In this document: positions 63,704-64,000 of the stretch, piece by piece
Layout: each line of letters begins with the position of its first letter
How positions within the stretch are numbered: the stretch's first letter is position 1
The notes under the pieces: generated by a model
What the model was told of the DNA's origin: nothing
Database searches by the model: none
Seen by the model: the letters and a program-made list of their open reading frames with translations, nothing else
NCBI GenBank assembly: GCA_944739405.2
Contig: OX123185.2
Span: 7,437,840 to 7,501,839, forward strand
Origin: Euclidia mi
Taxonomy: Eukaryota; Arthropoda; Insecta; Lepidoptera; Erebidae
Reading direction: 5' to 3'
Length of the DNA: 64,000 bases
Translations under genes and position numbers: made by a program

Positions 63704-64000
63704 GAAATTGCAGATTAAATAATAAAGATTATTCTAATATTGACAGAAAAACGTATTAACCAGAATTTTCATTGGTGTACTCAGAATGTCGAAAATGTTT
63801 AATATGAGTTCATAATTGTTCATCCTACAATGCCTCATGTTTGTCTTCACTCTTTTACTATTTTCTGATACAATTATTTCAGAGAGGATCTTTTGCAACT
63901 GTTTTTTATATGCAGAAATTTGGTAAAATAGAAATTCGAACATCATAATTTTCGTAAAATATGATAGTTGCATGATCAATAATATAGATAGAAAAAAAGG
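63704..64000. other. Non-coding end of window
   Basis: AT-rich; the 81-codon minus-strand frame has no recognisable domain. Confidence 0.35.

Overview
The window looks like repeat-dominated nuclear DNA from an insect, most probably a moth or butterfly. I found no convincing host exon, rRNA, functional tRNA, CRISPR array or bacterial-type gene. The lepidopteran call is an inference from what is dispersed here: several tRNA-headed SINE families, SINE-like repeats ending in (GAT)n with a shared 3' tail, GGGTTCCGTAC-type repeats, repeats starting ACTAG...CCCGCGG, Penelope-like, BEL/Pao, Helitron and Jockey/CR1-like elements. Almost every reading frame that encodes a recognisable domain is transposable-element protein, and nearly all are broken.

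Layout. 1-9 kb: AT-rich DNA with a putative short DNA transposon (1158-1627), a 5'-truncated non-LTR retrotransposon (2486-3936, minus) and a Penelope-like element (6605-8539, minus) bounded by a 14-bp target-site duplication (TSD). 9-16 kb: a short-element thicket with a terminal-inverted-repeat (TIR) element (9411-10200), a hAT-like element (11802-12475) inside another repeat, SINEs inside SINEs, and a tandem array of about 316-bp units (14.2-15.7 kb). 15.9-19.4 kb: a decayed Helitron (OTU protease, AT-hook, endonuclease and Pif1-type helicase pieces) interrupted by a LINE tail and a SINE. 19.5-24.9 kb: two near-identical inverted copies of an element with about 145-bp TIRs carrying scrambled helicase pieces, a 381-bp tandem duplication and a piggyBac-like relic.

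29.1-35.4 kb is a Jockey/CR1-like retrotransposon on the minus strand. Its ORF1 and ORF2 are separated by a truncated pol-like retroelement (32132-34502, 11-bp TSD), which is itself split by a 1575-bp DNA element (32651-34225, 4-bp TSD) carrying an iterated CCACGCAAATC motif. 35-55 kb is mostly AT-rich DNA with a Harbinger-like MITE (39020-39423), two adjacent perfect hairpins with identical loops (41836-41907), a 182-bp deletion derivative of the Penelope-like element (48018-48199), several SINEs and other inverted repeats.

54991-61430 is a full-length BEL/Pao LTR retrotransposon on the plus strand. Its 216-bp LTRs differ at only one site, yet gag-pol carries nonsense codons, frameshifts, a deletion of the start of the reverse transcriptase and a SINE insertion. 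The rest to 64 kb is AT-rich DNA with a LINE tail, a perfect 16-bp hairpin and another SINE.

The genes do not form a cellular pathway. They are successive layers of selfish elements, and many insertion junctions can be read to the base because the TSDs survive. The strongest candidates for something undescribed are the 1575-bp iteron-bearing DNA element, the helicase-carrying TIR element, the twin hairpins, and the miniature Penelope derivative.
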